Shown here: one piece after another, positions 18,645 to 26,713 of the stretch
Layout: each line of letters opens with the position of its first letter
How positions within the stretch are numbered: the first letter of the stretch is position 1
NCBI RefSeq assembly: GCF_002195995.1
Contig: NZ_NHON01000061.1
Location: 1 to 36,983, forward strand
Length of the DNA: 36,983 bases
Direction of reading: 5' to 3'
Source of the DNA: Inquilinus limosus
GTDB lineage: Bacteria; Pseudomonadota; Alphaproteobacteria; DSM-16000; Inquilinaceae
Made by a program: the position numbers and the translations under genes
Notes under the pieces: generated by a model
The model's database searches: none
The model's input: only the letters and a program-made list of their open reading frames with translations
Told to the model about the DNA's origin: nothing

Positions 18645-19781
18645 ATGACCATGCTCGACTGGTCCGATACCCCCGCCGCCGCCGCGCCGACCCGGATGCC
18701 GCGCCCCGACGCGCCCGGTCTGGCGGGCGACGCCACCGGTCTCGGCGCCATCGACCGGTCCGGCGGCCGGGTCAGCATCGACGACAAGGCGATGATCAAC
18801 TGCCGCGCCGACGTCAACCAGCTGCTGCCGATGAAGTACCGCTGGGCGTGGGAGAAGTACCTGTCCGGCTGCAACAACCACTGGATGCCGACCGAGGTCT
18901 CGATGCAGGCCGACATCGCGCTGTGGAAGTCGCGCGACGGGCTGACCGAGGATGAGCGCCGGGCGGTGAAGCGCAATCTCGGCTTCTTCGCGGCCTCGGA
19001 ATCGCTGGTCGCCAACAACATTGTGCTGGCGATCTACCGCCACCTGACCAACCCGGAATGCCGCCAGTACCTGCTGCGCCAGGCCTTCGAGGAGGCGGTG
19101 CACACCCACACCTTCCAGTATGTCGTGGACAGCCTGGGCCTGGATGAGGGCGAGCTGTTCAACATGTATCGCGAGGTGCCGTCGATCACCGACAAGGCGG
19201 CCTGGGCGATCCGCTACACCCAGAACCTGTCCGACCCGTCGTTCCAGACCGGCACGCCGGCCGCCGACCAGGCGTTCCTGCGCGACCTCGTCGCCTTCTA
19301 CGTCGTGTTCGAAGGCATGTGGTTCTACACCGGCTTCGCCCAGATCCTGTCGCTCGGCCGGCGCAACAAGATGGTCGGCATCGCCGAACAGTACCAGTAC
19401 ATCCTGCGCGACGAGTCGATCCATCTGAACTTCGGCATCGACGTCATCAACCAGATCAAGATCGAGAACCCGCATCTCTGGACCCCCGCGTTCCAGGAGG
19501 AGCTGCGGCGGATGCTGGCCGAGGCGGCGGAGCTGGAGGCGGCGTATGGCCGGGACACCATGCCCCGCGGCTTCCTCGGCCTGAACGCGGCGCTGTGCGA
19601 GCAGTACATGCATGTCATCGCCAACCGCCGCTGCGCCCAGCTGGGCCTGGCCCCGGTCTTCGCCGAGGCCGAGAACCCGTTTCCCTGGATGTCCGAGGCG
19701 ATGGACCTGAAGAAGGAGAAGAACTTCTTCGAGACCCGGGTGATCGAGTACCAGAACGGCGGCGCGCTGAGCTGGGACTGA
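18645..19781 (+). CDS. nrdB: Ribonucleoside-diphosphate reductase small subunit, class Ic type
   Basis: Metal-cofactor (R2) subunit that starts radical transfer to the NrdA catalytic subunit, making deoxyribonucleotides. All six metal-ligand positions can be placed by alignment with E. coli and Chlamydia R2: Glu119 (SES), Glu150 and His153 (EAVH), Glu223, Glu257 and His260 (RDESIH). Two diagnostic changes mark class Ic. The radical tyrosine position is Phe157 (HTHTFQY), and the first ligand is Glu119 rather than Asp. Tyr159, equivalent to the Chlamydia relay tyrosine, is kept. In Chlamydia trachomatis this pattern goes with a Mn/Fe cofactor and no tyrosyl radical; the same chemistry here is inference. 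Length is 378 residues with a C-terminal tail ending ALSWD. The start could be 18645 or 18651; the ribosome site is weak. No nrdA is adjacent: upstream is a 1-kb gap, downstream a protease-like gene. Confidence 0.95.
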   Translation: MTMLDWSDTPAAAAPTRMPRPDAPGLAGDATGLGAIDRSGGRVSIDDKAMINCRADVNQLLPMKYRWAWEKYLSGCNNHWMPTEVSMQADIALWKSRDGLTEDERRAVKRNLGFFAASESLVANNIVLAIYRHLTNPECRQYLLRQAFEEAVHTHTFQYVVDSLGLDEGELFNMYREVPSITDKAAWAIRYTQNLSDPSFQTGTPAADQAFLRDLVAFYVVFEGMWFYTGFAQILSLGRRNKMVGIAEQYQYILRDESIHLNFGIDVINQIKIENPHLWTPAFQEELRRMLAEAAELEAAYGRDTMPRGFLGLNAALCEQYMHVIANRRCAQLGLAPVFAEAENPFPWMSEAMDLKKEKNFFETRVIEYQNGGALSWD

Positions 19782-19793
19782 GCCGGTCGGCGA

Positions 19794-19838
19794 CGGCCGG
19801 GGCAAGCGGGCGGTTCCCCTGCCTGCTTGCCCCGGCCG
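19794..19838 (+). terminator. Strong hairpin terminator after nrdB
   Basis: Perfect 14-bp arms (CGGCCGGGGCAAGC and its reverse complement) enclose 17 bases, beginning 12 bp after the nrdB stop. There is no clear T-run, but the stem is very stable. It separates nrdB from the next gene. Confidence 0.6.
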
Positions 19839-19950
19839 ATGCCGTTACAGCGGCAACCCGAAATCGCAATCGGGTAGCGGAAGAGAAATTCCGCCGGGCG
19901 ATGCTCTGCCCCGATCAGTCTGCAATCGGGCACGGGTGAAGGGCGCCAAC

Positions 19951-20547
19951 ATGACGATCTACGCAGTCGACGACAGGTTCGCCATCGAGCCGCAGGCGGA
20001 TCTCGCCCTGTGCTGGGCCTCGACCGTCAAGGCGGTTGCCGGATACATGGGCGAGAAGGTCGACAGTCAGGAGACTCTCGCCAACGCCTACAAGAACAAG
20101 ACGGATGGCAACGACGTCAGGAAGGTGTTGCAGCAGGAATACGGCATTGACAGCAACATTCTGCTGGATTGGCGCAAGCAGTCCGAGTCATCCGCCGATG
20201 ACGCCATGATCCAGGATCTGGAACTCAACCTGAAATACCATCTGGACAAGCCGTTGCTCTGCGGTCTGACGGCGGCCAACTTCAACAGGATCGATAACAA
20301 GCCGTATCGCCACGCGACGCTGATCATCGGCTACGACGACGTCACGCAGCAGGTCACGATCGCCGATCCCGCGCAGAAGAACGATCCCAAGCTCAAGGTC
20401 GCGTCCCGGGATCTCGTCAGGGGCTTCATGTACATGAAGAAGAGCGGCCTGGGGCCGCAAGCCAGCCAGCGGATAACGTCGGACAGCGACAACCTTCTGC
20501 TGAAGATCTACATGCTGGTCGAGTTCGACAAGAAGGCGACGCCTTAG
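19951..20547 (+). CDS. Papain-like cysteine protease-type protein (AvrRpt2/C39-like fold)
   Basis: 198 residues, no signal peptide, probably cytoplasmic or secreted by a non-Sec route. The catalytic layout of papain-like peptidases is visible: Gln15 six residues before Cys21 (LALCWAS), His121 (YRHATLIIGYDD) and Asp139 (IADPA). The spacing fits the papain-like group that includes AvrRpt2-type proteins and C39-like domains. Residues 22-110 are mostly helical and polar. A GTG five codons upstream is an alternative start; ATG at 19951 has GAAGG eight bases before it. The gene is visibly less GC-rich (about 55% in a sampled 60-bp stretch) than its neighbours and uses A/T-ending codons, suggesting later acquisition. 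It stands alone between the nrdB terminator and a convergent gene. Substrate and partner unknown; it could be a toxin- or effector-like protease or a structural relative. Confidence 0.6.
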   Translation: MTIYAVDDRFAIEPQADLALCWASTVKAVAGYMGEKVDSQETLANAYKNKTDGNDVRKVLQQEYGIDSNILLDWRKQSESSADDAMIQDLELNLKYHLDKPLLCGLTAANFNRIDNKPYRHATLIIGYDDVTQQVTIADPAQKNDPKLKVASRDLVRGFMYMKKSGLGPQASQRITSDSDNLLLKIYMLVEFDKKATP

Positions 20548-20574
20548 GGGCAGGCGCGCCCGGGCGGCCGGGCC

Positions 20575-20592
20575 CGGCTCAGGCCTGAGCCG
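20575..20592. terminator. 18-bp perfect palindrome at the convergent gene ends
   Basis: CGGCTCAGGCCTGAGCCG is fully self-complementary and spans the stop codon of the amidoligase gene, 28 bp after the stop of the converging protease-like gene. It may form a hairpin or cruciform serving as a shared 3' end. There is no T-run. Confidence 0.35.
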
Positions 20593-21577
20593 TCCTCCGC
20601 TCCACCGCGCCCCGGATCAGGCCCTCGAACAGCCCGGCCTGGGCGACGATCGCGGCGGCGTCCAGCGTCGGCGGCAGGATGCGCACCTCGAAGGTGGTCT
20701 TCTCCGGCCGGCCGGTCAGCAGGTTCAGGACGTTGAAGTCGCAGTATTTCATCGCCCCGGCCTCGATCAGCCGCGCCGCCGCCTCGGGCCAGGGCAGGGC
20801 GGCGAAGTCGTCGGCGAAGGCGGCCTCCAGCAGCTCGCGGCCATGGGGGCCGAGGCGCCGGCAGCGCGGGTTGGTCCGGCAGATCCGCCGCAGCTCCGGC
20901 CCGTGCTCGGCCAGGATCCGCAGCAGGGTTTGCAGCGTCGCAGCATCCTGCAGCGCCCGGCCGTCGAAATGCAGATGCACCGCGCCCTCGTCGGGCAGGC
21001 CGAAGCCGAGGTCGCGGGCCGGGGCCAGCAGCGCCTCCAGCGCCCGGGCGTGATCCGCCGCGATCGGTGGGGTGATGATCTCGCAGGGCCGCTCGCGCTC
21101 GCCGGGCAGCGGGGCGGCGAGGGCGATGGTCGCGCCCTCGGCGTCGGACAGGCGGCGGATGCCGCCCTCCTTCAGCTCGACGGCGCCGCCGAACACCGGC
21201 AGCGCGCCGTCCAGCACCGTCTCCAGCGCTGCTTCGGGATCGCAGTGGCGGGCCAGCAGCCGGGCGAAGCGGGCGTCGTCGGCGGCGATGCGGTACCAGC
21301 CGGGCTGCGGCGGTGCCTTGGCGGCCAGGTCGTTGCGCAGCGTCAGGTCGTCGACGAAGCGCGCCACCGGCGCCCCGGCCGCATCGGCCACGGCGAAGCC
21401 GAGCGTCAGGGTCTCGAACACCGGCACGCCGGGCACCAGGCTGGGCTCGGCCTGCGGATGGAAGATCCGCTCCGCCCGGCCGCCATGCAGGGCGGCGACC
21501 CGCTCCGCCAGGTCGCGGCGCGAGCGGCCCGGCGGCGCCAGCAGCTCGATCTCGACGCCGATGGTCCAGCGCGGCAA
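20579..21577 (-). CDS. Amidoligase family protein (COOH-NH2 ligase, Amidoligase_2)
   Basis: 332 residues of the putative amidoligase family related to glutamine synthetase and gamma-glutamyl ligases, predicted to join a carboxylate to an amine using ATP. Visible motifs: GVEIEL at the start (Glu9, Glu11), CEIITPPI (Glu166), VHLHFD (His201, His203), KYCDFNVLNL (277-286) and TFEVRILPPT (Glu297, Arg299). No signal peptide or membrane segment, so cytoplasmic. The start is a TTG, with GAGG five bases upstream overlapping the stop of the preceding gene; no in-frame ATG is available at this end. It lies 7 bp after the gene for a secreted duplicated protein, so the two are translationally linked. Family knowledge (comparative genomics of amidoligases) suggests peptide tagging or cell-wall or storage-peptide modification; the true substrate is unknown. 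Confidence 0.85.
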   Translation of the reverse strand: MPRWTIGVEIELLAPPGRSRRDLAERVAALHGGRAERIFHPQAEPSLVPGVPVFETLTLGFAVADAAGAPVARFVDDLTLRNDLAAKAPPQPGWYRIAADDARFARLLARHCDPEAALETVLDGALPVFGGAVELKEGGIRRLSDAEGATIALAAPLPGERERPCEIITPPIAADHARALEALLAPARDLGFGLPDEGAVHLHFDGRALQDAATLQTLLRILAEHGPELRRICRTNPRCRRLGPHGRELLEAAFADDFAALPWPEAAARLIEAGAMKYCDFNVLNLLTGRPEKTTFEVRILPPTLDAAAIVAQAGLFEGLIRGAVERRTAQA

Positions 21578-21584
21578 GCGGGCC

Positions 21585-22376
21585 TCAGCCCGCCCGGGCG
21601 ATGGCGGCGCGCACCGCGGCCGCCTTGCCGTCGACCAGGTCCTGCGCGATGGTCTCGCGCGCCGCCGCGTCGGTCAGGCTCTTGGCCTTGGCGTAGCGCG
21701 CGATCTCGTCCTCGCTGAACGATTCCTCCGCCGGGCACAGCGTCGGGTTGCCGGCATTCTCCTCGCGCGCCTGCCGGACCCAGCCCTCGACGATGTCGCC
21801 GTCGCCGCGCCGCAGCTTCTCGCCGGCGGTGCTGATCCGCTCCTTGATGAAGCGGTCGCCGAAGGCCTGCTGCATCAGCCTTGCGTCGCACATGGTATAG
21901 CCGGCCTCGGCATAGGCGGTTTCGTTCGGGCCGGCCGCCGCCGGCTTGTCGCTGGCCGTGGCGATGGCCTCGCGGATGCTGTCGGCATAGCCGTCGACCA
22001 GGTTCTCGGACATCTTCCGCTTCGCTTCCGAGGTCGGGATGTCCCAGTACTTGGCGAACAGGGCGATGTCGTCGGCGCCATAGAACTCCTCGGCCGGGCA
22101 CAGGCTGAGGTCGCCGTTGTTCAGGCGCCGGCCGCGGGCGATCGACTTGCGGACATAGTCCACATCTCCCTTGGCCAGCTGCAGCGCGGCGCTCTCGATC
22201 GTCTGCTCGACGCTGTCGTCGCCCTGGGATTTCTGCATCAGCCGGGCGTCGCACAGGGTGAAGCCGGCCTTGGCGAAGGTCTCCTGCGGCGTCGCCGCCG
22301 CCTGGGCCGCGCCGGCCGCCAGCAGGGCCAGGCCGCTGGCCGCCAGCGCCAGCGTCGCGCTCACGGGTCTGCTCAT
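21585..22376 (-). CDS. Secreted protein made of two about 111-residue cysteine-containing repeats, unknown function
   Basis: 263 residues. The start at 22376 has GGGGGAG upstream and opens a clear signal peptide (1-27, ending AAQA); an in-frame ATG 16 codons earlier is less likely. The mature protein is two tandem copies of one module, about 31-141 and 151-261. Each copy has a CDARLMQ motif and then an LCPAEE motif. Cysteines are at 42/93 and 163/214, exactly 51 residues apart in each copy, suggesting one disulfide per module in the periplasm. Each module ends with an LVDG motif followed by an alanine-rich helix. I do not recognise the family. It is immediately followed by the amidoligase gene (7 bp), so the proteins may act in one pathway even though one is exported and the other is not. 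Confidence 0.85.
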   Translation of the reverse strand: MSRPVSATLALAASGLALLAAGAAQAAATPQETFAKAGFTLCDARLMQKSQGDDSVEQTIESAALQLAKGDVDYVRKSIARGRRLNNGDLSLCPAEEFYGADDIALFAKYWDIPTSEAKRKMSENLVDGYADSIREAIATASDKPAAAGPNETAYAEAGYTMCDARLMQQAFGDRFIKERISTAGEKLRRGDGDIVEGWVRQAREENAGNPTLCPAEESFSEDEIARYAKAKSLTDAAARETIAQDLVDGKAAAVRAAIARAG

Positions 22377-22472
22377 GACTGCACTCTCCCCCACATCGAA
22401 TCGAAGGGGATTGGGCTGGTCCATTGCGGCGAATTTGGGACGGCGGTCTCAGCGCCGTGGCGGGGCAGGGGC

Positions 22473-23435
22473 CTAGCCCAGCGACACCAGCGCCGAGGCG
22501 GCGGTCTCGTCGGTGATCAGCCCCTGCAGCAGACCGCGCGCCAGCACCGCGCGGATGGCGGGCACCTTGACCGCGCCGCCGGCGATGGCGACGGCCGGGC
22601 GCCGGGCCACGGCGTCCAGCGGCAGGCCGATCACCCGGTCGCGCAGCGGTGAGGGCAGGACCTGCCCCTTGGCGTCCAGGAAGTTGCCCAGCACCTCGCC
22701 GATGGCGCCGGCCCGGCGCAGCGTCTCGTACTCGTCCCGGCTGATCACCTTGTCCTGCAGCACCGGCGCGCTGTCGTCGAGCTGGCCGATGCCGATCAGG
22801 ATGGCGTCGGCCCGCGCCGCCAGCGCCATGATCTCGCGGAACGGCTTCTGCTCCTCCAGCACCCGGCGGTCCTCGGCGCTCTCGGCGATCAGCGGCGCCG
22901 GCATCAGGAAACGCTGGGCGCCGAGCCGGTCGCCGAGGCGCATCACCACGTCGAACGGGTTGTAGGAGGAATCGCGGGCGATGTTGCCGGTGACCGACAC
23001 CACCTGGTGCTGCGGCCGCGGCGACGACGCCATCTCCTCCACCGCCGCGCGCACGCTGCGGCCGTTGCCGACGCCGATCACCAGCGGCTTGTCGGTGTCG
23101 ACCAGCCGCTCGATCCAGGTGGCGCCGGCGATGGCCAGCGCCGGCAGGTTCGGGCGGGCCGGGGCCACCGGGTCGGCCGGCACCACCTCGCAGAAGCGCA
23201 GGCCGTGGCGGCGGGCGATGCGCTCGCCCAGCTCCATGCAGGCGGCGATCGGGTGGTCGATGCGGACCTTGACCATGCCCTCCTGCGCGGCGAAGGCCAG
23301 CAGGCGCTGTGCCGCCATGCGCGAGACGTTCAACCGCCGGGCGATCTCGTCCTGGGTCAGGCCCGCGACATAGGACAGCCAGGCCGCCCGTGCCGCCTGG
23401 TCCCGCTTCCTCTCCGCCTGGTCCATTCCCGGCAT
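22473..23435 (-). CDS. Sugar-binding transcriptional regulator, SorC/DeoR family
   Basis: 320 residues. An N-terminal helix-turn-helix (about 24-48, GLTQDEIARRLNVSRMAAQR) is followed by the SorC-type effector domain, related to glucosamine-6-phosphate isomerase (VIGVGNGRSVRAAVEEM, IGIGQLDDSAPV, AVAIAGGAVKVPAI). The conserved link IDHPIAACMELGERI resembles SmoC/EryD-type regulators of polyol use. Start 23435 has GGAG nine bases upstream. Members normally control an adjacent sugar operon and respond to a phosphorylated sugar, but no transporter or sugar enzyme is in this window. Downstream, 96 bp away on the same strand, is the secreted-repeat/amidoligase pair; upstream, divergent, is an L,D-transpeptidase. 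Its target is therefore open. Confidence 0.9.
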   Translation of the reverse strand: MPGMDQAERKRDQAARAAWLSYVAGLTQDEIARRLNVSRMAAQRLLAFAAQEGMVKVRIDHPIAACMELGERIARRHGLRFCEVVPADPVAPARPNLPALAIAGATWIERLVDTDKPLVIGVGNGRSVRAAVEEMASSPRPQHQVVSVTGNIARDSSYNPFDVVMRLGDRLGAQRFLMPAPLIAESAEDRRVLEEQKPFREIMALAARADAILIGIGQLDDSAPVLQDKVISRDEYETLRRAGAIGEVLGNFLDAKGQVLPSPLRDRVIGLPLDAVARRPAVAIAGGAVKVPAIRAVLARGLLQGLITDETAASALVSLG

Positions 23436-23804
23436 CAGCCACGCTCCGCCTTCGCCCTTCCTAACATCTCCCCCGATCGGGGCATCCGGCGCAACGGTGG
23501 CGTGCAGCGATTGCGGTTTGCCGGCGGGACCGCTGCGACGATGATATCCGCTCCCGCCCGTGTCGAAAGGCTTGACCGCGACGCGGCGGGACGGTCGATT
23601 GCGGCCGCAGGAGATCGTTCGAGACTGCGCTGGCGAGAGTCGGCTGGCGGTGGTTTCGAGAACCGGAGCGCAGCGGACGTTATTGTCCGTGAGCACCGGA
23701 AGCGGAGAAACCGCCGTCAGACGGCCGCGCCAGCAGCGGTATCGGACGGTCTCGTAGCGTGTGTGGGGCCCGACCCGGAAGACCGGCGGGCGAGGAAGGG
23801 GCAG
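23436..23804. other. Divergent promoter region between the SorC regulator and the L,D-transpeptidase
   Basis: 369 bp without a plausible gene. A perfect 12-bp palindrome, CCCCGATCGGGG (23471-23482), lies 36-47 bp upstream of the SorC start and could be an autoregulatory operator. No convincing -35/-10 pair is visible for either gene. Confidence 0.4.
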
Positions 23805-25079
23805 ATGATGATTCGGTGGGCCTTGGTTCTGGCGCTGGCGCTGGCGCCGCATGTCGCCACGGCCGCGACCAAGCCGACCCCGGTGCCGCCGGAGGACAAG
23901 GCGCATATGCTGCTGCGCCAGGCGCTGGAGCGGGCGGAGGCGGAGCTGGCCGCGGCGCCCTCGGCAATCCCGTTCAGCTCCGCCCTCAAGCCCGCTGCCG
24001 TCGACCCGCGCGTGCCTCTGCTGCGCCAGCGGCTGGACGCGATGGGCGTGGTGCTGCCCGAGGCCGCGGCGGCCGATGCGCCGGCGGTCGTGGTGCCCGC
24101 CGTGGCCCAGCCCGAGACGATGCCGGCCGAGGCGACCCCGGCGGCAGCGGTGACGGCGACCGAGCCGGAGCTGATCGGCCCGGTGGCGCCGGCCACGCTG
24201 GTCTATGACGAGGCGCTGACCCGGCGGGTCAAGGCGCTGCAGCTGAGCTGGGGCTTGCGCGACGACGGCGTGGTCGGCCGCCGCACCTTCCGGGCGCTGA
24301 ACTTCACCCCGGCCGACCGGGCCGAGGCGCTGCGCCAGACCCTGGCCCGCTACCAGGCGCCGCCGGCGCGCGGCAAGTCGATCACCGTCAACGTGCCGAC
24401 GGCCGAGATCATCGCCTTCGAGAATGGGGTCGAGGTGCTGCGCACCCGCGCCGTGGTCGGGTCGCCCCTGACCCAGACGCCGATGATCCAGTCCAATATG
24501 ATCGCGGTGAAGTACAACCCAGACTGGACCGTGCCGCCCGGCCTGACCAAGAAGTACAAGGCCTTCATGGCCGCCGGCCAGTACACCGAGATGCGCAAGC
24601 ACGGCGTGGTGGTGAAGACGCCGGAGGGGCAGACCTTCGACCCGGCCCAGGTGCAGCCGGACATGGTCGGCACCATGGGCTGGAAGTTCTGGCAGCCGCC
24701 GGGCGACGACAATGCCCTCGGCCTGCTCAAGTTCGAGCTCGACAACGACCAGGCGATCTACCTGCACGACACCAACAACCGGCGCCTGTTCGCCACCGAC
24801 AACCGGGCGGTGTCGAACGGCTGTATCCGGGTCGAGAACTATCTCGGCCTGGCCGCCTGGGTGCTGGGCACCGACATCGCCGGGGTCGAGGCCGGGATCG
24901 CCACCGGCACGACCCATTTCGCCCGGGTGCCGGGCCGCATTCCGGTGCGGATGACCTATTACCTGGCCTATCCCGACGCCACCGGCGGCATCCGCTACGG
25001 CGAGGATTTCTACGACATGGCCCAGGGCGGCTGGGGCGGGGACCTGCCAAGCCCTCCGCCCCTCCGCGCTCAGAGGTAG
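23805..25079 (+). CDS. L,D-transpeptidase, YcbB-like (YkuD domain with peptidoglycan-binding domain)
   Basis: Exported enzyme predicted to form 3-3 cross-links in peptidoglycan or attach proteins to it. 424 residues: signal peptide 1-20 (ending VATA), Ala/Pro-rich linker (85-130), a PG_binding_1-type motif (LQLSWGLRDDGVVGRRTFRALN region, 145-166), and the YkuD catalytic domain (about 191-385) with HDTNN (His321) and SNGCIR (Cys340), the catalytic pair. The inserted segment around 240-300, carrying WTVPPG, is typical of YcbB/LdtD-like enzymes. AGGAAGGGG precedes the ATG. Its last 10 bp overlap the 3' end of the convergent RTX gene. A decayed copy of its 3' end lies at about 26803-26873, beyond that RTX gene. 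Confidence 0.92.
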   Translation: MMIRWALVLALALAPHVATAATKPTPVPPEDKAHMLLRQALERAEAELAAAPSAIPFSSALKPAAVDPRVPLLRQRLDAMGVVLPEAAAADAPAVVVPAVAQPETMPAEATPAAAVTATEPELIGPVAPATLVYDEALTRRVKALQLSWGLRDDGVVGRRTFRALNFTPADRAEALRQTLARYQAPPARGKSITVNVPTAEIIAFENGVEVLRTRAVVGSPLTQTPMIQSNMIAVKYNPDWTVPPGLTKKYKAFMAAGQYTEMRKHGVVVKTPEGQTFDPAQVQPDMVGTMGWKFWQPPGDDNALGLLKFELDNDQAIYLHDTNNRRLFATDNRAVSNGCIRVENYLGLAAWVLGTDIAGVEAGIATGTTHFARVPGRIPVRMTYYLAYPDATGGIRYGEDFYDMAQGGWGGDLPSPPPLRAQR

Positions 25080-26713
25080 AAGTCGGTCGCCGACAGCGCC
25101 GCGATCCCTTCGACCCGGATCGCGAAATCCGCCGTCCCGTCGCCGTTGACGTCGCCTTCGACCAGCAGCGCCTCGCCCGCGGCGGTGACGCGGACCGCCC
25201 CGGCATGGTTGGTGAACGGGTTGTCGCCGATGAAGCTGAAGGCCTGGTCGCCATTGCCGGCGGCATCGATCGCCCGCAGGTCGATCTTGTCGCCGTCCAG
25301 GTCGTTGAAATCGACGATGGTGTCCTGCCCGGCCGCGGCGACGGTGCTGTCACCCACCGCCCGGTAGGCGAAGATGTCGGCGCCGGCCCCGCCGATCAGC
25401 GTGTCCGCCCCGCCGCTGCCGGTGAGCAGGTCGTTGCCCCCACCGCCGGACAGGCCGTTGGCCCCATTGTCGCCGGTCAGCCGGTCGCCCATGGCCGAAC
25501 CGGTCAGGTTCTCGATGCCGCTCAGGATGTCGCCTTGCGCCTCGCCGAAGCGGTTCTGGCCGGTGCCGAGATCGACCGTCACCCCGAGCTGCGAATCCTG
25601 GTAGCTGGCGGTGTCGTTGCCGTCGCCGCCGACCAGCGTGTCGGCACCCAGGCCGCCGGTGAGGACATCATTGCCGGCCTCGCCCTTGAGGGCGTCGTTG
25701 CCCGCGCCCCCGGCCAGCGTGTCGCTGCCCAACCCGCCCCATAGGCCGTTGGCGTTGCCGTCGCCGGCCAGCGCGTCGTCATGGCTGGTGCCGACGACAC
25801 TCTCGATCCCGGCGAGCGTGTCGCCTTCCGCCGTGCCGCCATGGCCGGTGCCGAGCCCGAGATCCACCCGGACGCCAACGGTGCTCTCGGTGTAGAGCGC
25901 GGTGTCGGTGCCGTCGCCGCCCTCCAGCCGGTCGGCGCCCGCGGCCCCGGTGAGGATGTCGTTGCCGGCGCCGCCGCGCAGCCAGTTGGCGATCGCGCTT
26001 CCGATGATCCTGTCGTCGAAGGCCGAGCCGATCGCGCCGTCGATGTCGACCAGCGTGTCGCCCGTGGCGTCACCGCCCGCGGCCGCGCCATTGCCGAGGT
26101 TAAGGGCGACCGCGGCGGCGCTGTCGGCATAGGAGGCGATGCTGGCGAAGCCGCCGGGCGGCGGGAGGAGGGAACCCTGGAGATGATCGGCGCCGGCGCC
26201 GCCGATCAGGATGGTCTGCCCGATATAGCTGGCCGTGAGGACGTCGTCGCCGGCGCCTCCGCTCAGCGTGCCGCCCCATCCGGAAAGCTTGTCATTGCCG
26301 TCCCCGCCCTGCAGGTCCGTCCCGTCGTCACCGAACAGCTTATCGTCGAAGCTCGAGCCGATCACGACCTCGATGCTCGCCTGCGGGTTTTGGACCGACG
26401 CGATGACGCCGGCCGCGGCGCCGGCAAAGGTGAGCGTGTCCCGGCCCGGGCCGCCAAAGACTGCGTTGAAGAGGGTGTCGAAGCTGTCGGCGATCAGCAG
26501 GTCATCGCCGATGCCGCCATAGAGGAAGTCGTCGCCGGCACCGCCGGTGAGGATGTCGTTGCCACCACCGCCGTAGAGGATATCGTTTCCGCCCCCACCG
26601 TCGATCGTGTCGGCGCCGTCCGTCGCCACCGGCATGTCGTTGTAGCCGCCGACCGGCGCATATCCCGGCGGATGGATGAAATCGGCGTTATCCGTCCCGA
26701 TAATAGTGGCCAT
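25070..26713 (-). CDS. RTX calcium-binding secreted protein (no catalytic domain)
   Basis: 547 residues, almost entirely RTX nonapeptide blocks (GGxGNDxLxGGxGxDxL) from residue 36 onward, spaced by short beta-rich segments of the type AEGDTLAGIESVVGTSHDD. The last 100 residues are a serralysin-type C-terminal region (VDFNDLDGDKIDLRAID, then DVNGDGTADFAIRV) ending Asp-Phe-Tyr-Leu, a type I secretion signal. There is no Sec signal, peptidase motif or other enzymatic domain, so a structural, adhesin or calcium-sequestering role is more likely. The C-terminus is closely parallel to that of the RTX protease at 14158-17583, suggesting one exporter for both; no exporter is in the window. GAGAG precedes the ATG. 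The gene lies between the L,D-transpeptidase and a decayed copy of that gene's 3' end. Confidence 0.9.
   Translation of the reverse strand: MATIIGTDNADFIHPPGYAPVGGYNDMPVATDGADTIDGGGGNDILYGGGGNDILTGGAGDDFLYGGIGDDLLIADSFDTLFNAVFGGPGRDTLTFAGAAAGVIASVQNPQASIEVVIGSSFDDKLFGDDGTDLQGGDGNDKLSGWGGTLSGGAGDDVLTASYIGQTILIGGAGADHLQGSLLPPPGGFASIASYADSAAAVALNLGNGAAAGGDATGDTLVDIDGAIGSAFDDRIIGSAIANWLRGGAGNDILTGAAGADRLEGGDGTDTALYTESTVGVRVDLGLGTGHGGTAEGDTLAGIESVVGTSHDDALAGDGNANGLWGGLGSDTLAGGAGNDALKGEAGNDVLTGGLGADTLVGGDGNDTASYQDSQLGVTVDLGTGQNRFGEAQGDILSGIENLTGSAMGDRLTGDNGANGLSGGGGNDLLTGSGGADTLIGGAGADIFAYRAVGDSTVAAAGQDTIVDFNDLDGDKIDLRAIDAAGNGDQAFSFIGDNPFTNHAGAVRVTAAGEALLVEGDVNGDGTADFAIRVEGIAALSATDFYL

Noticed and set aside
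23436-24917. Extension of the SorC frame upstream to an 814-codon product
   Set aside because: The extra N-terminal half is antisense to the L,D-transpeptidase and has no domains; a good ribosome site marks the start at 23435.
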